Shown here: positions 22,293 through 31,338 of the stretch, piece by piece | Layout of the letters: each line of letters begins with the position of its first letter | Numbering within the stretch: position 1 is the stretch's first letter | Source: Gracilaria domingensis | Taxonomy: Eukaryota > Rhodophyta > Florideophyceae > Gracilariales > Gracilariaceae | Direction of reading: 5' to 3' | Length of the DNA: 64,000 nucleotides | Assembly: GCA_022539475.1 (NCBI GenBank) | Contig: VCMS01000157.1 | Span: forward strand, 60,468 to 124,467 | Notes under the pieces: generated by a model | What the model was told of the DNA's origin: nothing | The model's input: only the letters and a program-made list of their open reading frames with translations | Database searches by the model: none | Made by a program: the position numbers and the translations under genes

Positions 22293-23429
22293 TCACAGCT
22301 CATCCTTTTCGGATTCTGTTGCAGTGTCCTTGTTCGCCCGTCGCTCTTCGTAAAGCTGCTTGATTTGCTCAGCATGCTCTTCCTCGTTTGCAAACAAGAC
22401 ACCATTTGCCTTCATCTGTTGATACTCCTCCTCGGTCAAGCTGTAAGTGGAAGCTCCTCTTTCCACGTCATGTGGTTCAATTCCAATCTCATACATGACA
22501 CGGTCCGAAATGAACTGGATGATGTTCTCGGTATCATTAAGGTCGTCATTGCACGGCATGGCTTTCTTGCATTGGGGCATATCGGCGGGGTCGCACGCCG
22601 GAAAGTAGAGGCAGGATGGAGTCTCAGTGAGTTGGAAACGACGAAGCAAAGACTGATTGTCGGTGACATCTGCAAACGCAATGGTAACATTATCGGCACC
22701 GGTGAACGCACTGCTCGCTTGACGCCATTGCACGATAATATCTTTGAGGAATGGGTCGTCTTTTTCATAAAAGAGCACCATGTAGCGATCGGCGGCATTC
22801 GCGTAAACATACGAGTCAAAATTGTGAGCTGTGAACGGAGTAGGCTCTCGGATTCCCATTTTGCTGATTCCATCATCATACACAGCGTCGCGTTCTTGCG
22901 CAGTCATATCTTGCTGTGGTCTTTGCGCAGCGCTCAAGCCCAAGTTGTAAGGATGCTTCTTTCGCCATTTCAGAAACGCATCGCGGGGAGTAAGCTGAAT
23001 GACGGCGGCAGTGGTATGATTATTGACAAATTCAGCGATTACCTCTGCCCATCGCCAGTCAGAAAACTCGGCGGGGCGTGTGGCCTTGTCGTGCAGATCA
23101 AAGCCGCGCGGGAAGAAAAGGATGGTTGGGAAGCCGCGCACACTGAGCTTCTGGGCTATGGCGGGCTCCTCGTCCGCGTCCGCGCGCGCAACGAGCAGGT
23201 TGGGGTCTTTTCGCACGGCGTTGGCGATGGCTTTGATCTCGGAGGACAATTGGCGGCAGTGATCACACCATGAAACAGTGAGAAAAAGCAAGAGCGGGTT
23301 GGAGCCCAGGGCGGCGGTGAACTTTTCGTAGGTCAGCGCATCTACGTAATGCGCATGGATGCGACCAGACAGGGCGAGGAGGACGAGGGGGAGGAGCAGC
23401 GCCAGCGGAGGGAGGAGCGAGGAAGCCAT
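22293..23429 (-). CDS. ER protein disulfide-isomerase-like protein, KDEL tail
   Basis: A 378-residue ER-lumen thiol oxidoreductase. Residues 1-26 form a clear signal peptide, with likely cleavage after RIHA. A thioredoxin domain follows, with active site WCDHC (C55, C58) and the cis-proline in RGFPT (P101). CDHC is a variant of the usual CGHC. A second thioredoxin-like domain (about 200-310) has no CxxC at the expected place. It does carry several Cys in the stretch CLYFPACDPADMPQCKKAMPC, which could form structural disulfides. The protein ends in KDEL, the ER-retrieval signal. The start is the ATG before the signal peptide. The motif GCGCTTACAGCG lies about 220 bp upstream. Family assignment is firm; the redox specificity is inferred. 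Confidence 0.9.
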   Translation of the reverse strand: MASSLLPPLALLLPLVLLALSGRIHAHYVDALTYEKFTAALGSNPLLLFLTVSWCDHCRQLSSEIKAIANAVRKDPNLLVARADADEEPAIAQKLSVRGFPTILFFPRGFDLHDKATRPAEFSDWRWAEVIAEFVNNHTTAAVIQLTPRDAFLKWRKKHPYNLGLSAAQRPQQDMTAQERDAVYDDGISKMGIREPTPFTAHNFDSYVYANAADRYMVLFYEKDDPFLKDIIVQWRQASSAFTGADNVTIAFADVTDNQSLLRRFQLTETPSCLYFPACDPADMPQCKKAMPCNDDLNDTENIIQFISDRVMYEIGIEPHDVERGASTYSLTEEEYQQMKANGVLFANEEEHAEQIKQLYEERRANKDTATESEKDEL

Positions 23430-23648
23430 GGGGAGCAGCGGCGATGAGCGGAGGCGGTAAGCAGGGCAGCCATGGGGTAGGGGGGGAGGGGATTTAGGAA
23501 GGGGGGGGGGGGAGCGGTGCGCTGGTCGAAGAGATGAGGGAGCGGGAGAGGGGAGGGGGAGGAGGGAGGGGGAGGAGGGAGGGGGAGGGGGATCGGGATT
23601 TGGTACACAGACAAGTTAGCGCGCGGACGCATCGGTTTTGTACAAGGT

Positions 23649-23660
23649 GCGCTTACAGCG
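23649..23660. promoter_or_regulatory. Candidate promoter motif GCGCTTACAGCG upstream of PDI
   Basis: The second copy of the 12-mer, 220 bp from the PDI start. In this case the motif is on the strand opposite to the gene, so orientation may not matter. Confidence 0.3.
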
Positions 23661-23859
23661 CGGGCGGCGCTACAGGGGCGGCGGATTGCGCGCATGCGAA
23701 CGGACTTTCCACACGAGCTGATTGGCGGCCAGGCGGAGCGCCGAATGCGCGCGCGCAGCGGGCGGTACGCGGCTGTCAGCGCGCCGCCACACAGCGCGCC
23801 GCTCCGCGCGCCGCTCCGCGCGCGCACCATGGCGCCTCGCGACGGAGATAGCCTCGAGC

Positions 23860-24585
23860 TTAAAGCCGCCGATCGGCCACGAACGGCGCCGCCGACGCGT
23901 CCAGCGACGACGGCGCGAACGGCCGCGACAGCGCGGCCGCGCGGCTGGGCGCGCCGCTGCTCCACGCGTCCCAGCGCGAGCGCGACGGCGACGGCGACGG
24001 CGGCCCGGGCGACGGCCCGCGCGCCGCCGCCATGAACGACGCGTCCGCCAGCGGCGCGGACGTCGACACCACTTCCAGCGACGCGCGCGGCGGCGGCGCG
24101 GACGCGCTCAGCACCGGCTCCGACGCGGGCGCCAGCGGCGGCGGCGCGGCGCCCCACGCGTTGCCCCACAGCGACTCGGCCACGCGCACGCCCACGGCGT
24201 CGTCTGCCAGCGGCGCGGCGCCGGCGGCGGCGCGCGCGCGCGCGCCGTCGGCGGCGGCGGCGGCGGCGCGCAGTCTGCCGACGACGAGGTGCGTCATGCT
24301 GACGACGAGGTGCAGGCAGTGCAGCGGCGGGTGCGTGTGGAAGGCGCGGCGCAGCTGCGCGGTCTCGTGCGCGGAGAGGAAGGGCGTGAGCGCGCGGAAG
24401 GCGGCGCACGCGGCGGCGAGCGCGGGGCGCTCGCTGCTCGACGCGGCGGGCGCGAAGGGCGACGCGGCGGGCGCGGCGGCGGACGCGTCCCACTTCCAGC
24501 GGCGGAACGACGCGGCGGCCCACGGCGGCGGCGGCGACGCGCGCGGCGGCGGCGGCGGCGGCGGCGTGGAGGCCGGCGGCTTCAT
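23860..24585 (-). CDS. Hypothetical Ala/Pro-rich protein
   Basis: About 241 residues. The low-complexity Pro/Ala/Ser-rich ends flank a central helical segment (about 60-115) with a mixed, protein-like composition: AFRALTPFLSAHETAQLRR and HCLHLVVSMTHLVVGRL. That segment is the main reason to think it is real. No family is recognised. The start is the Met after a run of Arg-only codons; an earlier in-frame Met would add 31 basic residues. It is divergent from cytochrome c1, with about 235 bp between the starts. It could still be a chance frame in G+C-rich DNA. Confidence 0.45.
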   Translation of the reverse strand: MKPPASTPPPPPPPRASPPPPWAAASFRRWKWDASAAAPAASPFAPAASSSERPALAAACAAFRALTPFLSAHETAQLRRAFHTHPPLHCLHLVVSMTHLVVGRLRAAAAAADGARARAAAGAAPLADDAVGVRVAESLWGNAWGAAPPPLAPASEPVLSASAPPPRASLEVVSTSAPLADASFMAAARGPSPGPPSPSPSRSRWDAWSSGAPSRAAALSRPFAPSSLDASAAPFVADRRL

Positions 24586-24821
24586 GGTGCGCGGCTGCCG
24601 CGCGCGCTCGGGCGCGACGCGCGCGCGCGCGCGCCGCCATTTGACGTGGGCCAGCGCCAGCCGAACAGTGGCGCGCAATTGCGCGGCTGCGCGGGCGCAA
24701 TGTAATTGCTAATTGCATTTGTACTGCTTGTCAAGCAGTGCTTGCCGAGTGTGTGATGGCTGTGGCGACGCGCTGCGGGAGCGGCGCGATCGATCGAGGT
24801 CGCTAGTCGCGCCGCCGTCAG
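24586..24821. promoter_or_regulatory. Divergent promoter of hypothetical gene and cytochrome c1
   Basis: This contains the palindrome GCGCAATTGCGC (24673-24684), shared with the MetAP1/splicing-factor promoter, and further AATTGC copies just downstream (TGTAATTGCTAATTGC). Confidence 0.4.
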
Positions 24822-25664
24822 ATGGCTTCGAGCGCGTTCTGGAGATCGCTGCCGCGTGCGGCGGCCGCCGCCGCCGCTGCCGCCTCTTCTGCGGCCGCCG
24901 GTGCCACCTTGTACGTCGCGCGTCCGAGACTGACGCCGGCTCTTGCCGATGACGATGCGCTGCACGCGCCGCACATCAAGTGGCCGCACTCGTCAATGTT
25001 GGCGTCGTTCGACGCGGCCGCCATTCGGCGTGGATACGAGGTCTATCGAAATGTTTGCTCGTCGTGTCACTCCATGAATCGAATCGCGTTCAGGAACTTG
25101 GTCGGTGTGGCGTTCTCCGAGGCGGAGGTGAAGGAAATGGCCGAGGACATCGAGGTGGATGACGGACCCAACGACGAGGGCCTCATGTTCTCTCGTCCGG
25201 GGCGCTTGTCCGATATCTTGCCGGCGCCATATCCAAATGAGGAGGCCGCCCGTTACGCTAATAATGGCGCCCTGCCGCCGGATCTCAGCTTGATTGTCAA
25301 GGCGCGGCATGGCGGCGAGAATTATCTGTGGGCGTTGCTTACTGGCTACCGTGACGCGCCGGAGGGAATTAACGTTCGGGAGGGATTGTATTATAATCCG
25401 TACTTCCCGGGAGGACAGATCGCCATGGCGAGAGCTTTGTACGACGGAGCTGTCGAGTACGATGATGGCACAGAGGCCACCACCAGTCAGATGGCCAAGG
25501 ATGTGTCCATCTTCCTCGCGTGGGCGTCCGAACCGGAACACGATCAGAGAAAGAAGATGGGAATGGAATGGATGGGCGGGTTTGCCATTCTCTTCTTCTT
25601 CATGCTGTACATGAAGAGATTCAAATGGTCACTTTACAAGAGTCGACGACTTGAATTTCGTTGA
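24822..25664 (+). CDS. CYT1: Cytochrome c1, heme protein of mitochondrial complex III
   Basis: A 280-residue subunit of the bc1 complex that passes electrons from the Rieske protein to cytochrome c. The N-terminal 40 residues are an Ala/Arg-rich bipartite presequence (matrix-targeting part plus hydrophobic sorting segment). The heme c site is CSSCH (C79, C82, H83). The family PPDLS motif follows, then ENYLWALLTGY. The axial Met lies in GGQIAMARAL (M202). A single C-terminal membrane helix (about 245-262) anchors it, with basic residues on the matrix side. Length and all motifs are normal for the family. The start is the ATG right before the presequence. No intron. Confidence 0.96.
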   Translation: MASSAFWRSLPRAAAAAAAAASSAAAGATLYVARPRLTPALADDDALHAPHIKWPHSSMLASFDAAAIRRGYEVYRNVCSSCHSMNRIAFRNLVGVAFSEAEVKEMAEDIEVDDGPNDEGLMFSRPGRLSDILPAPYPNEEAARYANNGALPPDLSLIVKARHGGENYLWALLTGYRDAPEGINVREGLYYNPYFPGGQIAMARALYDGAVEYDDGTEATTSQMAKDVSIFLAWASEPEHDQRKKMGMEWMGGFAILFFFMLYMKRFKWSLYKSRRLEFR

Positions 25665-25784
25665 TCGCGTCGTCTCCATTTGGTAGGCGAGTACCAGGGT
25701 ACGCTATCACTAGTCAGTTTTGTTGTGATAAAAGAAAAAAAAAGAAGAAGCGACCGAAGCAAAAGTTGTTTTGGTGATTTTGTG

Positions 25785-26301
25785 TTACATTGGCGTGTTG
25801 CTGTTGGTGGCGGCGCCCGAGGCGGCGGCCAAAGATGCAGCGCTTTTTGGTACCGGCGTCGGTACAGTGTCAATGTTCATTTTTGACGCAGCGCGTCTGG
25901 CCATTCTGGCGCGAATCTTGTTGAGACGCTGCTGACATTTCTTGCATCGTTTGCGAATTCTGGGACGCGCCACCTTGACGGCCTTCATCTCAATGTCGCT
26001 CTTGAGCGGGGCGCCAACCGTGGGCGCATTCTGCTTGGCGTCGGTTCCGACGGACACTGCGTTCTGTTCCGAAACACGAAGGTTAGCCACGGACGGGCGG
26101 TTGCATTCGAGTGGGGGTGCAAAGCGGGTCGCGTTGACGTACCAGTGCGTCGGCCAAGGAGGCATCCTCCTGCCGGATCTGACGCCGGCGCTCGCGGCGC
26201 TGCGCGCGTACGGCGCGCGTCTGCAGCAGCGCCTGCTCCTCGGCGAGCATGGCGACCAGGCGCGTCTTGGCCTTCTGATTCGCCTCGCGGCGGCCGCCCA
26301 T
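25785..26301 (-). CDS. Small basic protein, two exons, unknown function
   Basis: Two exons joined by a 79-nt intron give 145 residues. Exon 1 (26143-26301, 53 codons) is a basic helix-forming segment (MGGRREANQKAKTRLVAM, then RAQRRERRRQIRQ). Exon 2 (25785-26063) encodes a lysine/arginine- and Cys-containing segment (KRCKKCQQRLNKIRARMARR) and a Ser/Ala tail. The junction is in phase 0. The donor is GTACGT and the acceptor ends GGAACAG, both good consensus, and removing the intron joins two frames that each stop or become meaningless without it. I do not recognise the family. The basic clusters suggest nuclear or nucleic-acid-associated roles (inference). The upstream region contains GAAGC repeats, a TTTGGCGGGA site and a TTACAGCG core. 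Confidence 0.65.
26064..26142 (-). other. 79-nt spliceosomal intron
   Basis: GTACGT donor and CAG acceptor, phase 0. It carries the two exons of the small basic protein into one frame. Confidence 0.75.
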
Positions 26302-26361
26302 GACGCAGGGCGGAGGCGGGCGGGGGGGCGAAGCGAAGCGAAGCGAAGCGAAGCGAGGCGC

Positions 26362-26400
<39 letters not shown>

Positions 26401-26997
26401 CGGCGCGGCGAACGGGGCGAGCGAATTGGCGGCGCAGGCAGGGCGGCGCGGCGCGGCGAGCGACGACGCGGAAGTAGGTACGCATGTGTCGGCGCCGGCG
26501 CGGCGCCTTTATTTGGCGGGAGCGCGGGCGCTTGGCGCCGGTTGCAGCGCGCGCTTGTGCTCGTCGACCCGTCGAAGCGCCGCCTGCGCTCACCGCGCGC
26601 GCTGTAAACCGCTTGAATGACGCCGCCACCCCCGCCCCAATAAACATTTACACCGCGCTTACAGCGCGCTCCGCATGTCACGCTCGCAGCGCCTGCGGCC
26701 GCCATACACGCCACGCCCTCCCCGCAAACTCGTTGGCACACAAGTCCCCTCCCCCCGCTCCAAGCGCAGCCTGACGCGCCCGGGCCAACGGCTCAGCATT
26801 TCGTCTCCTCATCCACCATCCCCCCCCCCCCCCCCCCCCCCAAACCGACCACGCCACAATTCCCCCTCATACCCCCCCCTCCATCACCCAACCCCCTCTT
26901 ACCCCACCCCCATCATCCCCTTTCATACCCCAACCCCCCATCCTCCCCCAACCCGTCTCAGTCCCCCGCCCAGCAGCTCGATCCATGTCGTCTCGCT
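26302..26997. promoter_or_regulatory. Divergent promoter region of small basic protein and LST8
   Basis: About 700 bp between divergent genes. Near the left gene are GCGAA repeats and a GCGGGC array (5' UTR). An E2F-like TTTGGCGGGA site lies at 26512-26521. The motif TTACAGCG occurs twice in opposite orientations: GCGCTGTAA at 26599-26607, and the full 12-mer GCGCTTACAGCG at 26655-26666. A 22-base C run (26820-26841) and a pyrimidine-rich leader precede the LST8 start. Confidence 0.45.
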
Positions 26998-28248
26998 ATG
27001 AATCCCTTCCTGCTGGCCGTTGGTGGCTACGATACCAACATTCGTCTATTTGACTCTGTCAACAATGAGCCCGTTCGCATGCTGCAGTTTTGTGATCAGC
27101 AGGTGTTAAGGCTCGCTTTCTCAGGCTCCGCTCCAGTTCCCACCGATGCTCCATTATTTCTGGCAGTCGCAGGCTCCCCGAGCGTAGCAGTGTACGATGT
27201 GTCTACCAATCACACCTCTCCCAACATGTTTGCCATCTTCCAGGGGCACCTTGAAGCGGTCACAGCTGTCGGCTTCGAGCCCAATCACAATGCCTTTGTC
27301 TACTCTGCCTCCGAGGATGGTACTTTGCAGACATGGCTTCCAAAGCTCGCGGCGCCACCTCAATCTCCATACCCCAGCTTCCACTCGCATTCTGTCCCAC
27401 ACCCTATGCTGTCTGCCGCTTCTGCCACCTTCGCTTTGCCGGCAAAACTCGTCAATAACAAACCGGACGGCACCACTGTTGCCATACACGACGCCGCGTA
27501 TTATCCCCCACGCGATGTCTTTTTCACAGTCGACTTTCTTGGCCGTTTTCGCGTCTGGAATCATAGAACTTCTTCCCTGATGAGTGAACATATTCCACAT
27601 CCAAGTTGTCGAAACCTGCAATGCATCGACCTCAGTCATGACTATTCCAATGTCGTCATGGCAAATTTTGATGGTTTTGTGTTCATCTACGACACCCGAA
27701 GTGTACTCGCCTCCGATATTAATCGACCAAATACTCTTTCTAAACCTCTCACTCCACTAACAATTCGGGCAAGCAATTCGTACATCCCTCGTGTAAAACT
27801 CAGCTATAGTGGTGCCCTTCTTGTGTGCACACGATCGGGCGCCATCAAGATCTTCAAGATGTCCGACATTCTTAACGATCGAGTTTCGAAAAAACCCGCT
27901 TCTATCAACCAAGTCGAGGAGCATTCTGTTATGCCGGTCCGCGAATTCACAGGTCGTCCAGGCTGGATTTGGGATGCGTCCTTCATTGAGGATAGTGAAA
28001 AACTTCTTTTCACCTGTAGCAGCGTGACACAAGTCATGTTATGGCACATTGATAATCTGGGATGCAGCGTCGAGCTCACCGGGTTTCCAAAGCCCACCGT
28101 ATGTCTTGCAGTTCGTGAACGCAGACTACCCTCCCCTCATCAACATTCCAGTACATCTGCTGCTTTGAACAGATTGCAGCGTACCTCTCTTAATGGTCGA
28201 AACACCACATGTCAAGACGGTTTGTTTAACCACGGATCTGTCACATGA
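26998..28248 (+). CDS. LST8: WD40 protein, TOR complex subunit LST8
   Basis: A 416-residue beta-propeller. LST8 binds the TOR kinase domain and is required for TORC1/TORC2 activity. Recognisable blades start with AVGGYDTNIRLFD, then AVAGSPSVAVYDV, GHLEAVTAVGFEPN with SASEDGTLQTW, and DVFFTVDFLGRFRVWNHRT. The RNLQCIDLS segment and the near-C-terminal PGWIWDASFIEDSEKLL blade with its WHID end match LST8 order. It is longer and more divergent than typical LST8 (about 310-330 aa), with insertions between blades and a Ser/Thr/Asn-rich tail. The start chosen is the ATG beginning MNPFLLAVGG. A second ATG 13 nt upstream is out of frame and opens a short overlapping uORF. Intronless. Confidence 0.8.
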   Translation: MNPFLLAVGGYDTNIRLFDSVNNEPVRMLQFCDQQVLRLAFSGSAPVPTDAPLFLAVAGSPSVAVYDVSTNHTSPNMFAIFQGHLEAVTAVGFEPNHNAFVYSASEDGTLQTWLPKLAAPPQSPYPSFHSHSVPHPMLSAASATFALPAKLVNNKPDGTTVAIHDAAYYPPRDVFFTVDFLGRFRVWNHRTSSLMSEHIPHPSCRNLQCIDLSHDYSNVVMANFDGFVFIYDTRSVLASDINRPNTLSKPLTPLTIRASNSYIPRVKLSYSGALLVCTRSGAIKIFKMSDILNDRVSKKPASINQVEEHSVMPVREFTGRPGWIWDASFIEDSEKLLFTCSSVTQVMLWHIDNLGCSVELTGFPKPTVCLAVRERRLPSPHQHSSTSAALNRLQRTSLNGRNTTCQDGLFNHGSVT

Positions 28249-28606
28249 CTCCCATCGCGCAAAAAGATCAAACGTCTGCGCTCTTAATCAGTTTCGGTTG
28301 CTTGGTGATGACCAACTGCTACAAAGCCTTCCATCTCTTACAGAAGAGCCGCTATTTTCGGAAATCGTAACTCTTTGTAGGAAATGAGGGAAGCAGTCCC
28401 GTTCTTCGAATATGTACCACCAAATGTACCCTTGTAAACTACAAGAACGCCCTTCTTTTTTTGGTTCGTAACGATAACGCGTCTTCTCTTCTGCACACAG
28501 TTTCTGTAGAATCATACGTAATGACGTCACACGTCATCAATAGCCGTTTTAATCAACTTTTCAACTCGCTTACTACAACCGAATCCATATTAGTCCCACA
28601 CACAAT
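28249..28606. other. Convergent intergenic region
   Basis: The 3' flanks of LST8 (+) and malate dehydrogenase (-). Nothing recognisable is seen. Confidence 0.7.
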
Positions 28607-30133
28607 TTACGCCACAGCCTTCGCCTCATTCACACTCTTTTGCATGGATTCCGGCAATTTCGAAGCTATCTCATCTACTTTTGCCATATCACCAGCCTCG
28701 AATGATTCCTGAAGTGTTTCCAAAACGTTCCAGGATACTGGCTTCGATTCGTGTCCCGGCAACAAGTGGCGAACTGAGTCGCGCTCGTCGATCAGCTCTT
28801 TTTCCGTTTTGCTCATCATCTGGGCGGAGAATTCATCAATGGGCAGGCGCTGAACACGTCGGTAGTGAGAATCTCCCTTGCACACGGTTGGAACGGAGTA
28901 CCAGATACCCTTCGTGATACCATAGCTTCCATCAGACACAACGGCGTTCGACAGCCACTCTTCGTCCGAGCCTTGATGCAAGTCTCTCACGGTGTCCAGT
29001 GCAGCTGATGCGGCAGATGCTGCCGATGATGCGCCTCGCGCGCCAATAACCTCGGCACCTCGCTTCTGAACGCGCGGAATGAAGTCTTCCTTGATCCACT
29101 TGTCATCAGTGACGATTGACTTTGCCCACTTGCTGCCAATACGGGCATGAGAAAGATCGGGGTATTGAGTGGCCGAATGGTTACCCCAGATAATCACGCG
29201 GTCAACGTCCTTGACAGGAACATCTGCCTTTTCAGCTAACAAAGCCTTAGCGCGAGATTGGTCAAGACGAGTCATCGCAATAAACTGCTCCGGCCACATA
29301 TCAGGCGCGTTTTCAGATGCGATGAGCGCATTGGTGTTGGCAGGATTGCCTACAACAAGAACCTTTGCGTTGGGCGCTGCAGTATCGTTCAGTGCCTTTC
29401 CTTGCTCCGCAAAAATCTTGGCATTGGCAGCCATGAGATCGGAACGCTCCATACCCTTGGTGCGTGGCTGTGCCCCAATAAGCATCGCAAATGACGCATC
29501 CCCAAAGCCTTCGTGGAGGTCCGTAGTCGCAGTAACTTTGGAAAGCAAGGGGAATGCCCCGTCTTCAAGTTCCATCATTACGCCGCGCAGCGGTGCCATT
29601 CCCGCCTCAGTCTCAATAAGGCTGAGCTCCAAGAGCTGATCTGGGCCCAGCATTTCTCCGCTACGAGACAGCGCGTGTTACCAATAGACAAATGAAATAG
29701 AGAATATAGGTTAGATACAGTTCGTTTACGCTCCTTGAGAGCAACGCCGAGAGTGCATTGCCGACTGCGTACGCCACGGTGCTCACAAGCCGCTCTCATC
29801 TCCTCAAAGTCCGATCAGGACCGGAGAAATGAGCTCGATGCGAGGACGACATGCGAAGTGCGCCGTGCGAATAAGAGGGATCTGTTCTGATCTTCGTTGG
29901 GAGTATCGCTGTTGCAAAAAACTGTTTCTCTGCGGCGAAAAAATGGCTCATACGGTTCAGGGATGGAATTGGACATACCTAGCGATACGCATGACAAGTG
30001 CATATCCGATTTGACCGGCAGCTCCAGTGACAGCAACCTTGAGCGGGGGGAGAAGATCGGTTTTGGTGGCGAGTCCGCGCAGCGATCTCGAAGCGCCAAG
30101 GCGCATAGCGCTTGACGCGGCGGCGCGCAGCAT
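28607..30133 (-). CDS. NAD(P)-malate dehydrogenase, probable mitochondrial form, two exons
   Basis: Catalyses malate/oxaloacetate interconversion. Exon 1 (29979-30133) encodes an Arg/Ser/Ala presequence (MLRAAASSAMRLGASRSLR) and the dinucleotide-binding loop VAVTGAAGQIGYAL. Exon 2 (28607-29660) encodes the rest. A 318-nt intron (29661-29978), donor GTATGT and acceptor CGTAG, splits the Ser codon in RIASGEMLGPDQ, a conserved block, which confirms the junction. Exon 2 shows the coenzyme loop VGNPANTNAL, the substrate arginine in MTRLDQSRA, and the catalytic His in WGNHSATQYPD. The sequence is of the cytosolic/NADP-type MDH lineage, here with a targeting-like leader. The spliced product is 402 residues, near the family norm for a precursor. 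Confidence 0.92.
29661..29978 (-). other. 318-nt spliceosomal intron in malate dehydrogenase
   Basis: GTATGT donor and TCTCGTAG acceptor, splitting a codon after its second base. Joining the exons reconstitutes the conserved RIASGEMLG block of malate dehydrogenases. Confidence 0.88.
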
Positions 30134-30583
30134 CTTCGTTCTGATGGATTCGATGGATCAACGGAAAACAATGGGAACCGATGCCCTCACAAGTCGATGA
30201 GGCAAGTAGTTTCCTCGCATCCGTCGATGCTCGGAGGTATTGGTATTGTGGTTGAAGTCGAGCAATGTGTGATGCTAAACTTCGAGCTGGAAAACTTCTT
30301 GCAAAATCCAAAAACATTCGTATTAAAATAATGTGTGGCAGGAGTCCCAGTCTCTTGTAAACGGCAATGCAGACGCCGTCGTATCGCCAGTACCAAAGGC
30401 ACCACGGTACTTCGCTTTATCCCTTCAACTTCACGAGCCAGAGCTACGACTCTTCCTGCTCCTGCTTGGGTGATTGAGAGCTCTCTCGCCATACTACAGT
30501 GTCAAAGCCGTTTCTCCAGAGCGCGCAGTCAAGTATTTACACATTTCACGACGGCTGCGTAGTTGGTAACCATAACCACTCTC
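30134..30583. other. Divergent promoter region of MDH and PAM18
   Basis: 450 bp of average composition between divergent genes for mitochondrial proteins. I see no TATA box or repeat. Confidence 0.5.
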
Positions 30584-30928
30584 ATGGCGACTCCGGTTAT
30601 AGCAGGAATGGCCATTGCAGGTGCTGCATGGGCCTCTCGCTACGTGCTTTTATCTTGGCGGGGCTTCATGATGCGGCAGGGCGCGGCTGGAGCAGTTCGG
30701 TTTCCGCGTTCAATGGCTGGCGGTTTCGGAGCTGAGATGAGCCGGAAAGAAGCTTTCCAAATCCTTGGATTACGAGAAGGAGCGTCAAAGGAACAAATTC
30801 GAGAAGCACATAGAAGGCTAATGAGATTGAATCATCCAGATAATGGTGGAAGTACATTCGTTGCCACAAAAGTCAATGAAGCAAAAGATTTCCTTGTATC
30901 GGGTAAGAGAGGCACTCGAGTTTTATAG
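30584..30928 (+). CDS. PAM18: TIM14/PAM18-like J-protein of the mitochondrial import motor
   Basis: A 114-residue inner-membrane J-protein that stimulates mtHsp70 during presequence translocase import. Residues about 1-25 are the N-terminal membrane helix ([20 protein letters not shown]). The J domain occupies the C-terminal half, with [20 protein letters not shown] and the essential HPD in LNHPDNGGS, followed by KVNEAKDFL. Size and topology are typical. The start is the ATG before the hydrophobic segment. The last six residues (after VSG) are read from a sequence that looks like a strong donor (GGTAAGAG). A spliced alternative C-terminus therefore cannot be excluded. Confidence 0.88.
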   Translation: MATPVIAGMAIAGAAWASRYVLLSWRGFMMRQGAAGAVRFPRSMAGGFGAEMSRKEAFQILGLREGASKEQIREAHRRLMRLNHPDNGGSTFVATKVNEAKDFLVSGKRGTRVL

Positions 30929-31338
30929 TACTTTGTTGTGAGTTTTGAGTTCTGTTCAACCGAACTCCTGTAATGGGAAATCTAGTTATTTATGCCCAAT
31001 GTTCTTGGTGCCATGGTGAGACATGGCTTGTTGCTTAAACTTTCCGAGAATGAATTCAGGGATCATTTCATGAGGGAAACGAATATCTTGCAAAGGGGAA
31101 GAGGCGACGCGCGATGCTGAAAGTTTCAACTCCTCTGCGTGTAGAGGTTTTTGGCGAGACATGGTTTCAGATCGTCAGAAATATTGCTTGCACGCGGGGT
31201 GAGCGGGAGCGGCTGAGCACCGTAGCAGGCAGTAGTCTGGCGGAACAAGCCACGGTTCCGGGTCCTCGCAATCTTGTATCAAGAAAGTCAACGCAGTAAT
31301 ATGCAGGGTTTAAAACTTTTGTGGAATACCTACCTGAC
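30929..31338. other. Convergent intergenic region
   Basis: Between the 3' ends of PAM18 and NFS1. A short open frame near 31114-31299 has no recognisable content. An alternative PAM18 terminal exon could lie here. Confidence 0.5.

Noticed and set aside
22260-23273. Plus-strand 337-codon frame over the PDI gene
   Set aside because: Antisense to a protein with signal peptide, thioredoxin motif and KDEL, and no domain is seen.
31114-31299. Short plus-strand frame after PAM18
   Set aside because: No recognisable content. It could only matter if PAM18 is spliced beyond its apparent stop, for which there is only a donor-like sequence.
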